NCBI RefSeq assembly: GCF_022921095.1 | Contig: NZ_CP095053.1 | Location: 2,832,501-2,896,500, forward strand | From: Hymenobacter aerilatus | GTDB lineage: Bacteria > Bacteroidota > Bacteroidia > Cytophagales > Hymenobacteraceae | Length of the DNA: 64,000 nucleotides | Direction: 5' to 3' | Shown here: positions 54,239-62,667 of the stretch, one piece after another | How positions within the stretch are numbered: the stretch's first letter is position 1 | Layout of the letters: each line of letters opens with the position of its first letter | Program-made: the position numbers and the translations under genes | The notes under the pieces: model-generated | What the model was told of the DNA's origin: nothing | What the model saw: only the letters and a program-made list of their open reading frames with translations | The model's database searches: none

Positions 54239-54475
54239 CGTCAATTTTGCAGATGTTGCTGAGGTAATTTCAGCGAATAATCAACAAAGATACGGCGCAG
54301 AAAGGTCGATTATGCAGTTGGGCTTTCCCGAAAGGCCCTATACACCTGGGCTAGCGGCCGCTTCTGCCTGCCAGGCAACGCGTTGCGCAATACGCTCCCG
54401 TTAGTGGCTTGCAACTTTGGAAAGACTCGCAACTTGCGTAGCTTTCCAACGAGTATTCTACTATTAATTTTCTAC

Positions 54476-54973
54476 GTGACAGCTATTCTACAAAATGACC
54501 TTTGGCAACGCATTCAGCATTTTGAATTAGACGATCCAACTGCTTCTTTTTCCTTTACAGACCGTTTAGCGCGTGAAAATGGCTGGTCGTTGGAGTTTGC
54601 CGTGCGGGCTGTATCAGAATATAAAAAATTCATGTTTCTGCTGTGTGTGGCGTCGCACCCTCTCACCCCTTCCGACCAGGTAGACCAGGTATGGCATCTG
54701 CACCTACTTTATACCCGGTCCTACTGGGAGGATTTCTGCGGGCATACCCTTGGCCGCGCCATTCATCACGGCCCTACCAAAGGCGGCACCCACGAGCAAG
54801 CCAAGTTTGACGACTGGTACGCCCGCACCAAGGAACTGTACCACGCCACTTTCGGCACCCTACCCCCACCCAACTTGTGGCCTGATAGTGAGACGCGCTT
54901 CCGCGACGTCAATTTCCGCCGCGTGAACCTGGATGCGTATTGGCTGCTACCCAAGCCCCGCCGGCGCTCATGA
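54476..54973 (+). CDS. GRDP-like (DUF1399-type) small protein
   Basis: This protein of about 165 residues starts at GTG 54476; the open frame extends upstream to TTG 54383 without good coding signs. The hallmark is the D-x-x-W-H-x-H segment in DQVWHLHLLYTRSYWEDFCG, followed by an Asp/His patch (IHHGPTKGGTHEQAKFDDWYARTKELY). This resembles the core of plant and bacterial glycine-rich-domain proteins (GRDP, DUF1399). Its stop overlaps the start of the next gene (ATGA), so the two are translationally coupled. The His/Asp motif may bind metal; this is inference. Confidence 0.75.
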   Translation: MTAILQNDLWQRIQHFELDDPTASFSFTDRLARENGWSLEFAVRAVSEYKKFMFLLCVASHPLTPSDQVDQVWHLHLLYTRSYWEDFCGHTLGRAIHHGPTKGGTHEQAKFDDWYARTKELYHATFGTLPPPNLWPDSETRFRDVNFRRVNLDAYWLLPKPRRRS

Positions 54974-55800
54974 TACATTTGCTACCCAACTGCTCGCCCG
55001 CTGAGTTGTTGTTTCTGCTGCACCGACCAGAAGCCACTGCACGTAGGCCTCGTATTCCGCAACGGCGCAAGCTCTTACGCGTTACGTTTCTGGATTTGCT
55101 TCGTCAGCAGGTATTGCAACTGAAACCGCTCCTCACGCGGCCTCACCCACGCGACCCCGCTTCTCAACATCTCTACGTGATGGCGGGAATTATGCTACCC
55201 ACTTATGTGCCGCTACCCCATGAACGCATATTTGTGCAAGCACTTCAGCGCGATACGACGCTCTGTATACCCTTTCGCCAGTTCGTAAAAATGGTAATAG
55301 AGTTACTGCCTAGCCCGGCAGCTTATCATCGGCAGATTCTACAAAACCCGAACACAGGACGTTTTTTCCACCATGAGGCGTGGTGGCGACGTATTTTTTC
55401 CTGTTGGACGTTGACTAGTGAAGGGAAGATAATGCGAGATGAATTGCAGAATCAAATCAACAGAATAGACTTACAGCTGTATGAAGCCGCCAAAAACGAC
55501 ATATCGCAAGCTCAACACTTGATGCGGGAGATAGGCGGCTTCCTGTTCGTGCTCCCTACCTACGCTTCCGAGATTGGGCGGGAGATAGATCGGGAGATTC
55601 AGGCGACACAGTTGCCACCGGATACGTTCGCAAATTTTGGCGGGGCTGACTTGTCCTGGCACGACTGCGCCGACAGCTTCGATAGCCACTGCGGGCACGC
55701 CGACGCCGACGGCGGCCACGGTTGCGACGGTGACAGTGGCTGCTCTGGCTGTGGTGGCGACGGCGGCTGTTCGGGCTGCGGGGGCTGCGGCGGAGATTAA
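54970..55800 (+). CDS. Protein with Cys/Gly-rich C-terminal tail (TIGR04222-like)
   Basis: This 276-residue protein starts at ATG 54970 inside the stop region of the GRDP-like gene. The first 220 residues look globular and helical, with a basic N-terminal stretch (RRPRIPQRRKLLR). The last 55 residues are low complexity: Asp/His/Cys/Gly (SFDSHCGHADADGGHGC) and then repeated CSGCGG units ending GCGGD. Such tails are found in the TIGR04222 (near_uncomplex) group, whose role is unknown. The cysteines could bind metal, form disulphides or be modified. No maturase, protease or transporter gene is adjacent. Confidence 0.75.
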   Translation: MIHLLPNCSPAELLFLLHRPEATARRPRIPQRRKLLRVTFLDLLRQQVLQLKPLLTRPHPRDPASQHLYVMAGIMLPTYVPLPHERIFVQALQRDTTLCIPFRQFVKMVIELLPSPAAYHRQILQNPNTGRFFHHEAWWRRIFSCWTLTSEGKIMRDELQNQINRIDLQLYEAAKNDISQAQHLMREIGGFLFVLPTYASEIGREIDREIQATQLPPDTFANFGGADLSWHDCADSFDSHCGHADADGGHGCDGDSGCSGCGGDGGCSGCGGCGGD

Positions 55801-55921
55801 GCTTTGTTATTCATAGTCTGAATGAAGCATACTATCGCCTTAAAGTAAGGGTAGGACGATACGGGCACGTTTTTCAGTGCTAGCGGCAGAGTTTTTTGCT
55901 TGTACTTTTTATCTTGGCCGC

Positions 55922-56542
55922 ATGCATCAAGAACCTATTCGCACGGCGGGACAACCGCTGGGCACCGCTACCAAGGCCCTGATTATGCTGCACGGCCGGG
56001 GCGGCAGCGCTGCCGATATCCTGTCGCTGGGCCGCCACTTGTCCGTTGGCACCTATGCCCTACTTGCTCCGCAGGCCACGCAATACACATGGTATCCGCA
56101 GTCTTTTCTAGCCCCTACCACACAGAATGAGCCCTGGCTTTCTGCCGCCCTGGCTGCCGTAGACCGTGCAGTAGCAGAGGCGGTAGATAACGGCCTCAGC
56201 CCGGAGCAAATCTATTTTCTGGGCTTTTCGCAGGGTGCCTGCCTTACCCTGGAGTATGTAGCCCGCCACGCCAAACGCTACGGCGGGGTGGTAGCCTTCA
56301 CGGGTGGGTTGATTGGCGACAAAGTGAATCCTGCTACCTACACGGGCGACTTTGGCGGCACACCCGTGTTCATCGGCAGCAGCGACCCTGATTTTCACGT
56401 GCCCGTAGAGCGCGTGCGCGCCTCCACAGCGCTACTCACCCAGTTGGGTGCCCACGTCACGGAGAAAATCTACCCCAACATGGGCCACACTATTACGCAG
56501 GAAGAAATAGACCTAGCCAACAAGCTAATATTCAACAAGTAG
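55922..56542 (+). CDS. Phospholipase/carboxylesterase-type alpha/beta hydrolase (MhqD-like)
   Basis: This is a 206-residue serine hydrolase. I chose the ATG at 55922 (MHQEPIRTAG). The oxyanion segment is ALIMLHGRGGSAADIL. The nucleophile serine is in GFSQGACL (about residue 103), the acid in SSDPDFHVP and the catalytic His in MGHTITQEE. In Bacillus, MhqD of this family is encoded next to the ring-cleaving dioxygenase MhqO, and the next gene here is a MhqO-like dioxygenase 84 bp away. That pairing supports a role in quinone or aromatic detoxification. Confidence 0.87.
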   Translation: MHQEPIRTAGQPLGTATKALIMLHGRGGSAADILSLGRHLSVGTYALLAPQATQYTWYPQSFLAPTTQNEPWLSAALAAVDRAVAEAVDNGLSPEQIYFLGFSQGACLTLEYVARHAKRYGGVVAFTGGLIGDKVNPATYTGDFGGTPVFIGSSDPDFHVPVERVRASTALLTQLGAHVTEKIYPNMGHTITQEEIDLANKLIFNK

Positions 56543-56626
56543 GATATTAACCCAGGCTTCAGCCCTAGGGCCAAGGCAAACAAATTGCACCTTTTCTAGT
56601 CTTCTGACTATAAAAAACACTTTTCC

Positions 56627-57562
56627 ATGGAACCACGCATCCTCGGCCTGCACCACGTGACGGCAATTGCGGGCAACGCCCGGCGCAACTACGACTTCTA
56701 CACTAATGTACTGGGTCTGCGCTTCGTGAAGAAAACTGTCAATTTCGACGACCCCGGCACCTACCACTTCTACTTCGGCGACGAAACCGGCTCAGCGGGT
56801 ACCATTCTCACGTTTTTTCCCTGGGAACACATCACGCAGGGCCGGCGCGGCACCGGCCAGGCCACGGAGGTAGGCTACTCCGTGCCTGCGGGCAGCTTCG
56901 ATTTCTGGATAAAGCGCTTTGAGCAATACGGTGTTACGTACAACAAACCCAGTGAGAAGTTCGGCGAACCGTACCTTACCTTCTTGGACCCCGACGGCCT
57001 GAAGCTGGAGTTGATTGTGTCGAAAACGGAAGATGCGCGCACGCCTTGGACCACTGCCGAGGTAGGCGCTGAGGTAGCCACCAAGGGCTTCCACACTGTC
57101 ACACTCACGCTGGCCAGCATCAAAGCCACGGCCGACATCCTAACGGAAGTCTTTGGCTATACACTGCTGGAAAGCCACGTAAACCGCCACCGCTACATGA
57201 CCGACACCGTGCAGGGCGCCGCCTACATTGACTTGGTAGAAGCACCCGGCGAGGCACGCAGCGTAACGGCCGGCGGCTCGGTACACCATATTGCCTTCCG
57301 TGTGAAAGACGATGAGGCCGAGCTATACTTCCGCAAAAAGTTGCTTGAGAGAGGCTTGCAGCCTACCCCACAAATTGACCGCGACTACTTCCACTCCGTG
57401 TATTTCCGCGAGCCGGGCGGCGTGCTCTTCGAAATTGCCACCGAAAATCCTGGCTTCACTGTAGATGAGCCTCTGGCCGAACTCGGCACCCACCTGATGC
57501 TACCCAAGCAGCACGAGCACCTGCGCGCCCGCCTCGAAACTCACCTACCCCCCATAGGGTAA
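56627..57562 (+). CDS. Ring-cleaving dioxygenase of the VOC superfamily (MhqO-like)
   Basis: This 311-residue, two-module VOC protein is predicted to be a metal-dependent extradiol dioxygenase for hydroquinones or catechols. The first module starts GLHHVTAIAGNARRNYDFY, with a metal-type His, and includes TYHFYFGDE. The second starts FHTVTLTLAS and includes VHHIAFRVKDD. The terminal metal-ligand Glu is in GVLFEIATENPGF. The His-His-Glu set is what the family uses to bind Fe or Mn. It follows the MhqD-like hydrolase and ends before a bidirectional terminator. Confidence 0.88.
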   Translation: MEPRILGLHHVTAIAGNARRNYDFYTNVLGLRFVKKTVNFDDPGTYHFYFGDETGSAGTILTFFPWEHITQGRRGTGQATEVGYSVPAGSFDFWIKRFEQYGVTYNKPSEKFGEPYLTFLDPDGLKLELIVSKTEDARTPWTTAEVGAEVATKGFHTVTLTLASIKATADILTEVFGYTLLESHVNRHRYMTDTVQGAAYIDLVEAPGEARSVTAGGSVHHIAFRVKDDEAELYFRKKLLERGLQPTPQIDRDYFHSVYFREPGGVLFEIATENPGFTVDEPLAELGTHLMLPKQHEHLRARLETHLPPIG

Positions 57563-57586
57563 CACTGAGCGGCGGCCACTACGCAA

Positions 57587-57633
57587 GCACAAAAAAAGGC
57601 GCTTTCCATTATGGAAAGCGCCTTTTTTTGTGC
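57587..57633. terminator. Bidirectional rho-independent terminator
   Basis: AGGCGCTTTCC pairs perfectly with GGAAAGCGCCT. Seven A precede the left arm and seven T follow the right arm. It ends the mhqDO-like pair and the convergent small gene. Confidence 0.93.
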
Positions 57634-57645
57634 AGAAAGTACGAG

Positions 57646-57927
57646 TTACAGCTTATCCTGCTCAGGCTTGGGCAGTACTTGCTTGTGGTCGTCGCCGTTG
57701 AGGTAGTCTTCGTCGCCTTTGGCGGCGCTGTGCAGATGCAGCGGCGCAGCACCCATCTCAGCGCTTTCCCCCTGATCAGTTTTCAGTTGGTAGCTGCCAT
57801 TGTTTACGAGGCCGGTAGTGCCGTCGCCACGCTCCTCACTGGTTACCTGCTGGCTGTCCTGGTCTATGCGGATGGTAGGGTTGGCGGGCGTGCTGTTGTT
57901 ATCGGCGGTTTGCGGTTCTTGGTCCAT
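57646..57927 (-). CDS. Small acidic hydrophilic hypothetical protein
   Basis: A 93-residue protein, very rich in Asp, Glu, Gln, Asn and Thr, with no hydrophobic segment. It is probably largely disordered, ending LPKPEQDKL. I recognise no family. A convergent terminator 13 bp past the stop supports it as a transcribed gene. Confidence 0.6.
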   Translation of the reverse strand: MDQEPQTADNNSTPANPTIRIDQDSQQVTSEERGDGTTGLVNNGSYQLKTDQGESAEMGAAPLHLHSAAKGDEDYLNGDDHKQVLPKPEQDKL

Positions 57928-58081
57928 GAGAGTAAGGCTATCAGCTGAAGCTCAGCTGGTGATACTGGAAGAAATAACGCAGGCTATCTATTCGTAGCCA
58001 CGTGCAGGCCAGTAGCCGGCTTGCTTTCCTGCTATACGCACGACTACGCCCACGGTTCTTTTCTCCAGCCGCTGCGGGCTG

Positions 58082-58453
58082 TTACTCCTCGTCGTGCAGC
58101 ATTTCGGCCGGCTGCGACAAGGTTCCTGCCATGATGCCAAAGGCTCCTAGGAGCAGAAAAGAATTACGGGCTGCTTTGTTTTTAGCAAAGCCAAACAACC
58201 AGGGCGAGCTGGCCGCCAAGACGCCCACTGCCACGTCTAGCACCAAATGTGTCTTAAAAGGAAGCTTCTTGAATAGGCCCCACTCTGCCCGCGTGAACAA
58301 GCTAGAGGCAAGGATGTTGCCTGCCAGCACACGCGTTAGGGTTGTGGCAGTTTCTTCCTCCTCGAAGCCAGCGAGTTTTGGGAGCGCGAGGGCCAGGGGA
58401 ATGTAGCTGTAGTCGGTGAAGCCGTGCTGACGGCGGGAAATAGGCTTTTGCAT
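58082..58453 (-). CDS. SPW-repeat-like small membrane protein
   Basis: A 123-residue membrane protein with about four hydrophobic segments. It contains the Ser-Pro-Trp motif (LAASSPWLFGF) and an N-terminal GFTDYSYIPLALALPKLAGF segment. These fit the SPW-repeat family of bacterial membrane proteins of unknown function. It lies 155 bp after the upstream end of the small acidic gene, on the same strand. Confidence 0.7.
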   Translation of the reverse strand: MQKPISRRQHGFTDYSYIPLALALPKLAGFEEEETATTLTRVLAGNILASSLFTRAEWGLFKKLPFKTHLVLDVAVGVLAASSPWLFGFAKNKAARNSFLLLGAFGIMAGTLSQPAEMLHDEE

Positions 58454-58783
58454 GATGTGGTGATGAGTGAGGTACTAGATTGAGTCTGCCAGCGCCGATG
58501 TATTGGGTTGTATGCTTATGGCTGTTAAGCCATAGCGCTACATACTCGCCAGCTGGTATTTTCTAGTCTTACGGCACATTTGCGGCGGCTGCCGCGTGCA
58601 GGCCGTATAATCCGTATTTACCACGGTAGCTGTTTACCCAGCTGCTCCCTACCCTCTGTATTTTCACGGAGTAGGCTACCCTGCTTTGGTGACAGGCACT
58701 GCGCCTACTTCCATTCCTCCCACGTTACTTGCCCGGTGCGAACCATTTTGGTGTGCCCTGTTGGCCTCTTGCTTTCCTACCCT

Positions 58784-59530
58784 ATGCAACTTCCTGCTTT
58801 CACGCGCTCTGTGGTGGCGCGCACCCACGCCATTCTTACCCCCAACGGCTTCAGCAATAGCAATGTGCCCAACTGGACTGGCTGCACCGTCAACGTACTA
58901 GTGAATGAGCGCCTGGGAGCCGGTTTTGGTCAGATGCTGATTACAGCCCGCGAAAACGGCCAGGTAGCAGGCCGCACTACAGCAGCGCAGATTTTCTTCT
59001 ACGTGGTGCGGGGCGAATGCCAGGTGGCTGTGGGCGGTACTGTGCGGCTATTGAAAACCGGTCAGTTTGTGTATGTACCTATAGAGCAGGAGTACCTGTT
59101 CGATCGTTTCGATGCAGGTACGCAGCTGCTCACCTTTCATAAAAAGTACGAGCCGCTGGCCGGCCACTTGGCGCCCGAGGTACTATTTGGCGAACAGGAC
59201 GAAAACGAAGCCCGCCCCCACATGAGCGACGAAGGGCTGCGCATACAAGAACTGCTACCGCAAGACCCCGCCTTTGATATGGCCGTGAACATCTTCACCT
59301 ACGACCCCGGCGCCTTTCTGCCGACGGTAGAAACGCACAGCACTGAGCACGGTTTGCTTTATCTGCAAGGCCAGGCCATTTGCCTGCTCAACCAGCAGTA
59401 CTACCCCGTGCAGCAAGGCGATGCCATCTGGATGGCACCTCACTGCCCGCAATGGGTAACTTCGATTGGTAAAGAACCTTCCGTGTATATCTACTACAAA
59501 AACGTAAACCGCTTCCCGACAGTGGTATAA
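58784..59530 (+). CDS. allE: (S)-ureidoglycine aminohydrolase
   Basis: This bicupin enzyme of 248 residues hydrolyses (S)-ureidoglycine to (S)-ureidoglycolate and ammonia in allantoin breakdown. I chose the ATG at 58784 (MQLPAFTRSV); the longer frame has no signal and is not conserved-looking. The N-terminal cupin starts around GFGQMLITARENG. The C-terminal cupin carries the metal site in PTVETHSTEHGLLYLQGQ, with His/His/Glu-type ligands, and ends in IYYKNVNRFP. PNWTGCTVNVLVNERLGAGF is a family signature. Other allantoin genes are not in the window. Confidence 0.88.
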   Translation: MQLPAFTRSVVARTHAILTPNGFSNSNVPNWTGCTVNVLVNERLGAGFGQMLITARENGQVAGRTTAAQIFFYVVRGECQVAVGGTVRLLKTGQFVYVPIEQEYLFDRFDAGTQLLTFHKKYEPLAGHLAPEVLFGEQDENEARPHMSDEGLRIQELLPQDPAFDMAVNIFTYDPGAFLPTVETHSTEHGLLYLQGQAICLLNQQYYPVQQGDAIWMAPHCPQWVTSIGKEPSVYIYYKNVNRFPTVV

Positions 59531-59591
59531 CTCACTATCAGAAAGCGGTTTTATGCATGAGATAGGGATGCAGCGTGGTGCGCCTCTACCT

Positions 59592-60536
59592 CTACTCTAC
59601 TGTCAGCACGATCTTTCCTTTCGACTCACCTTGCTCGCCGTATTCTTGCGCGGCGCGGGTTTCGGCCAGCGAAAACGTGCGGTCGATGATTGGGTGAATA
59701 GTGCCGGCTTTCAGCCAAGCTGAAATGAGGGCCATATCGGAACCACTATTTTTAGCCATAAAGGCCGCTTGCTTTTTGCTCGAAAAGGCCGCCGCTACCG
59801 CTCCCGCGGCTATTGCTTTGGGGTCGGGGGTGGTGGTTACGTAGCGGCCGTTGTTGCGCAGGCAGGCCTTGCTTTCCGAGAAGGAGCTTTTGCCAGCCGC
59901 ATCAAACACCACATCATAGCGGCTGCGGTCTTTCGTAAAGTCGCGCTCTTTGTAGTTGTATACCTGCGAGGCGCCCAGGCTGCGCACCAGCTCCACATTG
60001 CTGGGGCCACAGGTACCTACCACCTCGCCGGCACCCAGTGCCCAGGCCAATTGCACGGCCATGGCCCCTACCCCACCCGAGGCTCCGTTGATGAGCACCC
60101 GGTCGCCGGATAGCAGGGAGGCGTGGTCGCGCAGGCCCTGCAGGGCCGTGACGGTTACCAGCGCCACTGCCGCAGCTTGCTCGAAGCTTAGATTATCGGG
60201 AATGAAAGCGGTTTCCACCTCTTCCAGCACTGCATACTCGGCGTTGGCGCCACCCAAACCGGCCACCATGCCATAGACCCGGTTGCCGGGCGCAAACCGC
60301 ACTACATCGCTGCCCACGGCGACTACTTCGCCAGCTACGTCGCGGCCCGTTAGCTTCGGAAACAAGGGGCTCATGATCAGCTTCATGTCGCCTTTCCTGA
60401 TTTTCCAATCCACAGGGTTGACGCTGCTGGCCCGCACACGCACTAAAATCTGGTTGGCTTTGGGTTTCGGCGTAGGCTGCTCGCCGTATTGGAGCACGCT
60501 GGCGGGGCCGTACTCGTTGAAATATATCGCTTTCAT
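59592..60536 (-). CDS. NADP-dependent quinone-reductase-like oxidoreductase (MDR)
   Basis: This 314-residue enzyme of the medium-chain dehydrogenase/reductase superfamily lacks the zinc ligands, as in quinone oxidoreductases. The GroES-like domain has RVRASSVNPVDWKIRKGD and FPKLTGRDVAGEVVAVG. The Rossmann domain has the nucleotide loop in NGASGGVGAMAVQLAWALGA. The C-terminus has FSLAETRAAQEYGEQGESKGKIVL. It is expected to reduce quinones or alpha,beta-unsaturated carbonyls. It may complement the mhqDO-like pair 3 kb away, which is inference. Confidence 0.9.
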   Translation of the reverse strand: MKAIYFNEYGPASVLQYGEQPTPKPKANQILVRVRASSVNPVDWKIRKGDMKLIMSPLFPKLTGRDVAGEVVAVGSDVVRFAPGNRVYGMVAGLGGANAEYAVLEEVETAFIPDNLSFEQAAAVALVTVTALQGLRDHASLLSGDRVLINGASGGVGAMAVQLAWALGAGEVVGTCGPSNVELVRSLGASQVYNYKERDFTKDRSRYDVVFDAAGKSSFSESKACLRNNGRYVTTTPDPKAIAAGAVAAAFSSKKQAAFMAKNSGSDMALISAWLKAGTIHPIIDRTFSLAETRAAQEYGEQGESKGKIVLTVE

Positions 60537-61082
60537 CAGAAGTAAATTACGTGGTAAATACTTCCTGATGGATACGCACGGGGCCTACCGCAAAGTTGTC
60601 GGCCAGAAAGTATTGACGAATATCTTATACCAAAAAGCCACCGTATCAGTGTTGATACGATGGCTCTGGTAGCCGTCGGCATTCTCCCCTCCAAGGTAGC
60701 CGACAGCAAAACGGGTATGGCCTGTGTGGCGCAGTTCGCAAGGGCCTTCGTCGGTGTCAGCTTGGGCATGCCTACCCTTTGGGAGCTGCCTGCTGACCTT
60801 TCGAGGCCACGTGCGAAGTATATATCTCTATACTAATGCTGTTTTTAATAACTCTCCGTGTGCCGCCGTTTGCGACATCCATTTGGTACTGGCAACGCAG
60901 TTACACGAATTATTATGCTACAAGAATACAGCGAGGCAATTAAGAGGGAGTTAAAAGAGAATTAAAAAGAAATTAAATCGGCCGATACCTATTTAAATTA
61001 CTGATTGTAAGTTATTTATATTTTGATACTCTATGGTGGTGCTGTAGAATATCCAGCTAGCGAATCGAAACAGCGCCCATTT
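60537..61082. other. Intergenic region between the oxidoreductase and the sensor kinase
   Basis: About 546 bp. It contains a hairpin with a T-run on the minus strand at 60636-60665 and an AT-rich tract at about 60900-61060. The only open frames are short, lack a family signal and overlap the hairpin, so I call no gene. Confidence 0.5.
60631..60665 (-). terminator. Terminator-like hairpin on the minus strand
   Basis: AGCCACCGTATCA pairs with TGATACGATGGCT with one G-U pair and a GTGT loop. Read on the minus strand, it is followed by TTTTTGG. It is about 420 bp past the sensor-kinase stop codon and could end that transcript with a long 3-prime UTR, or a separate short RNA. Confidence 0.6.
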
Positions 61083-62480
61083 TTAACTCACGGGCAAAAT
61101 TAGCTCTACTTCGGTGCCTTCGTGCAGACGGCTGCGCACTTGGATACTGCCCCCGTGCAACTCCATAATTTTGGCCGTGAGTGGTAGCCCAATGCCGTGC
61201 CCAGGCACCGTACGCACGTTCTCGGCCCTGAAAAACGGTACGAACACCTGCTGCTGATCTTCCAGGGTCATGCCTACCCCTTGGTCGCGCACCAGCAGGC
61301 GTATGGCGTGGGGGGTGGTCAGCAACGTGGCCACAATAGGCTGCGGGGGGTCGGTAGAAAACTTGCAGGCGTTTTCGAGCACGTTAAGCACCGCCGACAA
61401 CAGCAGCGCCTCGTTGCCGCGCACCACAAACGGGTCGGTGGGTTGGCTGGCATCGGCTTCGCTGAATTCCAGGTCGACGCGGTGGGTAGGGTGGCGCCGC
61501 CTGATTTCCTCGTGGGCCTGTAGCAGCAGCTCGTCGAGGTGTATCTGGGTAAGGGGCACCTGTGAGGGGTCGTCGGAGGCGCGCGCAATTTGCAGCAACC
61601 CGTTGGCGAGGTCCTTCAGCAGGCGGGCCGCATCGAGGGTGCTGCGCAGCACCCGGTGATACTCAGCGGGCGTACGCTCTTCTTGCATCAGAGCCACTTC
61701 CAGCTCCCCAATAAGGGCCGTGAGGGGCGTGCGCAGCTCGTGAGACGCATCGCGCACGAAGGTGCGCTGGCCGGCAAACGCCGTTTCGAGGCGGTCGAGT
61801 AGGCTGTTGAAGCGTTGCGCCAAGTGCGACACCTCGTCTTGACCGTTGGTTTCGGAGAGGCGCTGGTGCAGGTCGGAAGCCGTGATACTATCTACCTCGT
61901 TTACGATGCGCTTCATAGGCCGCAGGGCCTGACCAGAAAAAAACCAGCCCCCTACCCCCACAATCACAAACGAGACCAGCAGACCCACTAGCAGAATCAG
62001 CCGCAGGTTGCCCAATTCCCGCTCGCTATCCATATCTACGGAAGACGCTATTACTACGAATGTACCGCGCTGCGCATCGCGGTAGCGCAGTGCCACCGTT
62101 TGATGATAGGCAGCATCATGCCGAACGCTCCAGCCCAGGCGGCGCGCCTCGGCTAGCAGCCTTCCTGGTGAAGCCTTGGTGCGCAGGACACCCTCATAAA
62201 AAACGATAGAATCCTGGCTGTTATACACCCGTGCTTCTTCCTGGGGCAACGTACGATAGAACTGGCGCAGATAGCGCCTGTACGATACCCGGCTCGCATC
62301 GGCGCGGTTCGTACCATCCAGATACACGTGCCCTACAATCTGGGCGCGCCCGAGCAGACTCTCGGTGAACAGCGTCCGCCGGGCCTGGTAGGTGAACGCA
62401 TAAATCACCAGCGAAAAGATCAGCAGCGTGCAGCCCACAATCAGCCCGAACTGCAACGCCAACCGAAGACGAATAGACAT
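61083..62480 (-). CDS. Sensor histidine kinase with HAMP domain
   Basis: This is a 465-residue membrane sensor. Transmembrane helices lie at about 13-33 and 155-180, with a periplasmic region of about 120 residues between them. A HAMP domain follows (RPMKRIVNEVDSITASDL). The HisKA phospho-acceptor is H247 in RDASHELRTPLTALIGELE. The ATPase domain has N (NVLENACKF), G1 (VRDQGVGM) and G2 (GHGIGLPL) boxes. It pairs with the response regulator upstream, separated by 187 bp that include a large palindrome. The stimulus is unknown. Confidence 0.94.
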   Translation of the reverse strand: MSIRLRLALQFGLIVGCTLLIFSLVIYAFTYQARRTLFTESLLGRAQIVGHVYLDGTNRADASRVSYRRYLRQFYRTLPQEEARVYNSQDSIVFYEGVLRTKASPGRLLAEARRLGWSVRHDAAYHQTVALRYRDAQRGTFVVIASSVDMDSERELGNLRLILLVGLLVSFVIVGVGGWFFSGQALRPMKRIVNEVDSITASDLHQRLSETNGQDEVSHLAQRFNSLLDRLETAFAGQRTFVRDASHELRTPLTALIGELEVALMQEERTPAEYHRVLRSTLDAARLLKDLANGLLQIARASDDPSQVPLTQIHLDELLLQAHEEIRRRHPTHRVDLEFSEADASQPTDPFVVRGNEALLLSAVLNVLENACKFSTDPPQPIVATLLTTPHAIRLLVRDQGVGMTLEDQQQVFVPFFRAENVRTVPGHGIGLPLTAKIMELHGGSIQVRSRLHEGTEVELILPVS

Positions 62481-62523
62481 GGTTTTGGTGTGATGATGTG
62501 CTGGGGCGGTGATTGTTGATGCG

Positions 62524-62640
62524 GTAATGACCCGTGACGCTGCGTTTGCGACGTACTTCCCACGCTGGCACGAGTCGTTGTTGTGCCTGTTGTTCTTACC
62601 TCATAAGGTCCTTCGCAAGCGCAGCATCACGGGTCATCAC
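62524..62640. repeat. Palindromic repeat, family 2 copy c (degenerate)
   Basis: GGTAATGACCCGTGACGCTG pairs imperfectly with the right arm CAGCATCACGGGTCAT, and the right arm carries AAGGTCCTTCGCAAGCG. The loop includes GAGTCGTTGT as in copy b. It sits between the response-regulator stop and the kinase start. Confidence 0.7.
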
Positions 62641-62667
62641 CGCTTCAACAATCACTGCCTCAGCCTA

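Noticed and set aside
60536..60954. Two short frames (76-77 codons) in the gap before the sensor kinase
   Set aside because: One spans the terminator-like hairpin and the other shows no coding bias or motif.
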